Shown piece by piece: positions 62,391 to 64,000 of a stretch of DNA of 64,000 nucleotides; position 1 is the stretch's first letter, and each line of letters opens with the position of its first letter. Origin of the DNA: Paguma larvata (Eukaryota > Chordata > Mammalia > Carnivora > Viverridae); NCBI GenBank assembly GCA_030068075.1, contig CM057835.1, positions 44,898,215 to 44,962,214 on the forward strand, written 5' to 3'. Under the pieces are notes generated by a model that saw only the letters and a program-made list of their open reading frames with translations, searched no databases and was not told the DNA's origin. The position numbers were made by a program, and so were the translations under genes.

Positions 62391-63134
62391 AGTGCGACTA
62401 CAAAATCTACCTGTAGTTTTGTAGGTGGTGGATCGAGGTGTGTGTGAGGGGTGGTTGTCTTTTGCCAAGTGATACTGTACTTTGTTGGGAAGTGTCTGTT
62501 TTCTGCCTGTCCTCGGGAAATGTATAAAACATGGTGCTTCAGGTAGAGATGAAGGGTAAACTGATGTCCCCCTAAATGGCCAGCCTGTGTATGCACCTAA
62601 CACTTCACTGAGCAATCTGTCAACATGTCAGCAACACATGTTTTATAAAAAGCCTCCAGTGGGAGCAAAGGCTCCTGCCAGGGCTTAGGAAATGCTTTGA
62701 ATTCAGCAGATTTCTATTGCTGGAGTCCCCCGAGGTTCCTTTTACAATGCCTACATTTCAGAAATTTGAACTTGGGACCCTTAGGGGGTTCTCTCCGAAT
62801 GCCTGAAAATGTAGAGTTATATTGTTGCGTGTCCCCAAGCGGTCTTTACTAATACCTGAATTCGGAGAAGCTGGAAATTACAGAGCTCCCCAGGGGGAGC
62901 TTTATCCACACCAGGAAGAAGAGAATAACTCTGCAGGGAGATTGCTTAATGCATTGCTGAAATAAAAGAATTTGAGAGAGATGGGTTGAAGTGTTTTTTT
63001 TTTTTTTTTGCTTTTTCTGGCCACTCCTTCAGCTTAGCTAAGTCCTTAAAGACAAAGTCAGGGTAAGGAAGCAGCTGGGCTCTTTTTAATGAAATTTTAG
63101 ATGTGGCTTTTGAAATAGTCAGATGCCTGATGCC

Positions 63135-63162
63135 TGTGTGTGTGTGTGTGTGTGTGTGTGTG
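63135..63162 (+). repeat. (GT)n microsatellite
   Basis: About 14 TG units followed by AGTGTGAG. Confidence 0.93.
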
Positions 63163-64000
63163 AGTGTGAGATAGATCGCGCACGCACATGAGTATGTGTG
63201 TGTCTGGGTTATTATTCTTCACTAGAAACCTCTTTTGTTTACATGCAAAAAGTTGTTTCCATTTTTAGGTGCATCATCAATTTTGTCTTGTTTCTTCCTG
63301 TCCTGAGCTGTTTCTTTTTTTTATACTCCCACTGTACCTGTCTAGGTTACTGGGAAATATTTCTTCATCTCTTTCTCTTTTTTTTATGGTGCTTTTCTTT
63401 TATTACATCTGCCTGTCATGCTTTGTATTCTACCCTTTTCATAACTTTTGGTGCCGCCACTTTTCCCTCCCAACTCTCACTACTTTATTGAAGACTTGCT
63501 TTATTCCGATGACTCCCTCTTTCCTTTTTATTTTCCATCCGCCTTCAGCAACCTCTCTCCTCTCAACTCAGATTTTGGACACACTCAGGTATTTCTGGAT
63601 GTCTTCTGGTGGAATTATTTCACTGATTTTTTTTTTCTACGGGTGACATTTGTTATTTCGATGCTGCTGAATCTCATCAAGATAGCCAGGCTACTTTGAC
63701 AATTTCGCATAGATATGCAAGTTCTAAAACCAGGTGTGCATTTAGGAAAAAAAGTATAGTTATAGTAGTGGATCCAGTATGTGTGCTCATAAACGTAATA
63801 CACACATACGTGCGTGTCTGTGGGCATTTTCGGTGTTGACGTGTGTGTACACGCATTAGCTAGAGAGAGGAAGGGAGTTCCATTCTTCTACTTTTAAGTG
63901 AATAAGAAAAAGTGAAGTCCATTTCTGCCTTTTTTTCTAATCTCTGGTAAAGAGAAAGAGAAATATCCTCCTTGTGTGTGCACTTTTCTAGATCTTTCCT

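Larger units (their letters stand above)
27016..64000 (+). other. ZNF521 intron downstream of the coding exon (runs off the window)
   Basis: At least 37 kb with no second coding exon found. The large ZNF521 finger exon, with many C-x2-C...H-x3-H units, would be obvious and is absent. Roughly 31450-39760, 49250-51900, 53650-56210 and 56340-64000 contain no named interspersed repeat apart from microsatellites. A developmental gene's long intron is a likely place for enhancers, but none can be proved from one sequence. Confidence 0.75.

Noticed and set aside
62241..62615. 124-codon and 109-codon minus-strand frames with His-Thr-Ala-Arg repeats
   Set aside because: They are produced by translating the CG/TG alternating tract.
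1..64000. CRISPR arrays, bacterial operons, integrated virus with intact genes
   Set aside because: No spaced direct-repeat array, no operon-like run of frames and no recognisable viral gene were seen; only dead retrotransposon fragments are present.

Overview
This window is mammalian genomic DNA, most likely from a cat-family carnivore (felid). The evidence is at least thirteen tRNA-Lys-type CAN-SINEs. Their body and tail match the felid form (start GGGGCGCCTGGGTGGCTCAG, CT-rich stretch, then CCCCTCCCC and an A-rich tail) rather than the dog or bear/seal forms. Ancient mammalian MIR, L2 and L1 remnants are also present. There are no bacterial operons, no CRISPR arrays and no dense coding.

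The window appears to hold the 5' part of one gene, ZNF521 (a zinc-finger transcription co-factor, also called EHZF; mouse Evi3/Zfp521), on the + strand. The only protein-coding exon I can support is at 26836-27015. It is a 180-bp exon, phase 1 at both ends, with good splice sites, and it encodes the acidic N-terminal segment plus the first, atypical C2HC finger. The exon with the start codon and the N-terminal repressor motif was not found and probably lies just left of the window. The large multi-finger exon must lie to the right. So 1-26835 reads as intron (with a promoter-associated CpG island at its left end) and 27016-64000 as the next long intron.

Layout: 1-1150 is a CpG island with GC boxes, an E-box and a CTC triplet repeat. 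1150-13500 is intron, and at least 9.6-10.8 kb of it keeps unusually many CpGs; its right part (10.1-13.5 kb) carries L2, L1 and MIR fossils and three CAN-SINEs. 13.5-26.8 kb is mostly unique intron with MIR and L2 fragments and two CAN-SINEs. 26.8-27.0 kb is the coding exon. 27.2-31.4 kb is a nest of repeats: an old L1, split by a younger L1 fragment and a CAN-SINE. 31.5-39.7 kb has no repeat I recognise. 39.7-48.8 kb is repeat-rich, ending in a cluster of five CAN-SINEs. 48.8-64 kb has no CAN-SINE and is mostly unique, the kind of tract that in developmental-regulator introns often holds conserved enhancers.

I found no convincing new biological system. The observations most worth checking are the CpG-retaining domain, a short coding-looking block at 60084-60246, several inverted repeats, a GC-rich intronic patch near 61.2-61.7 kb, and a decoy splice acceptor downstream of the exon. 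Repeat boundaries are read by eye, and are firm only where target-site duplications are quoted.
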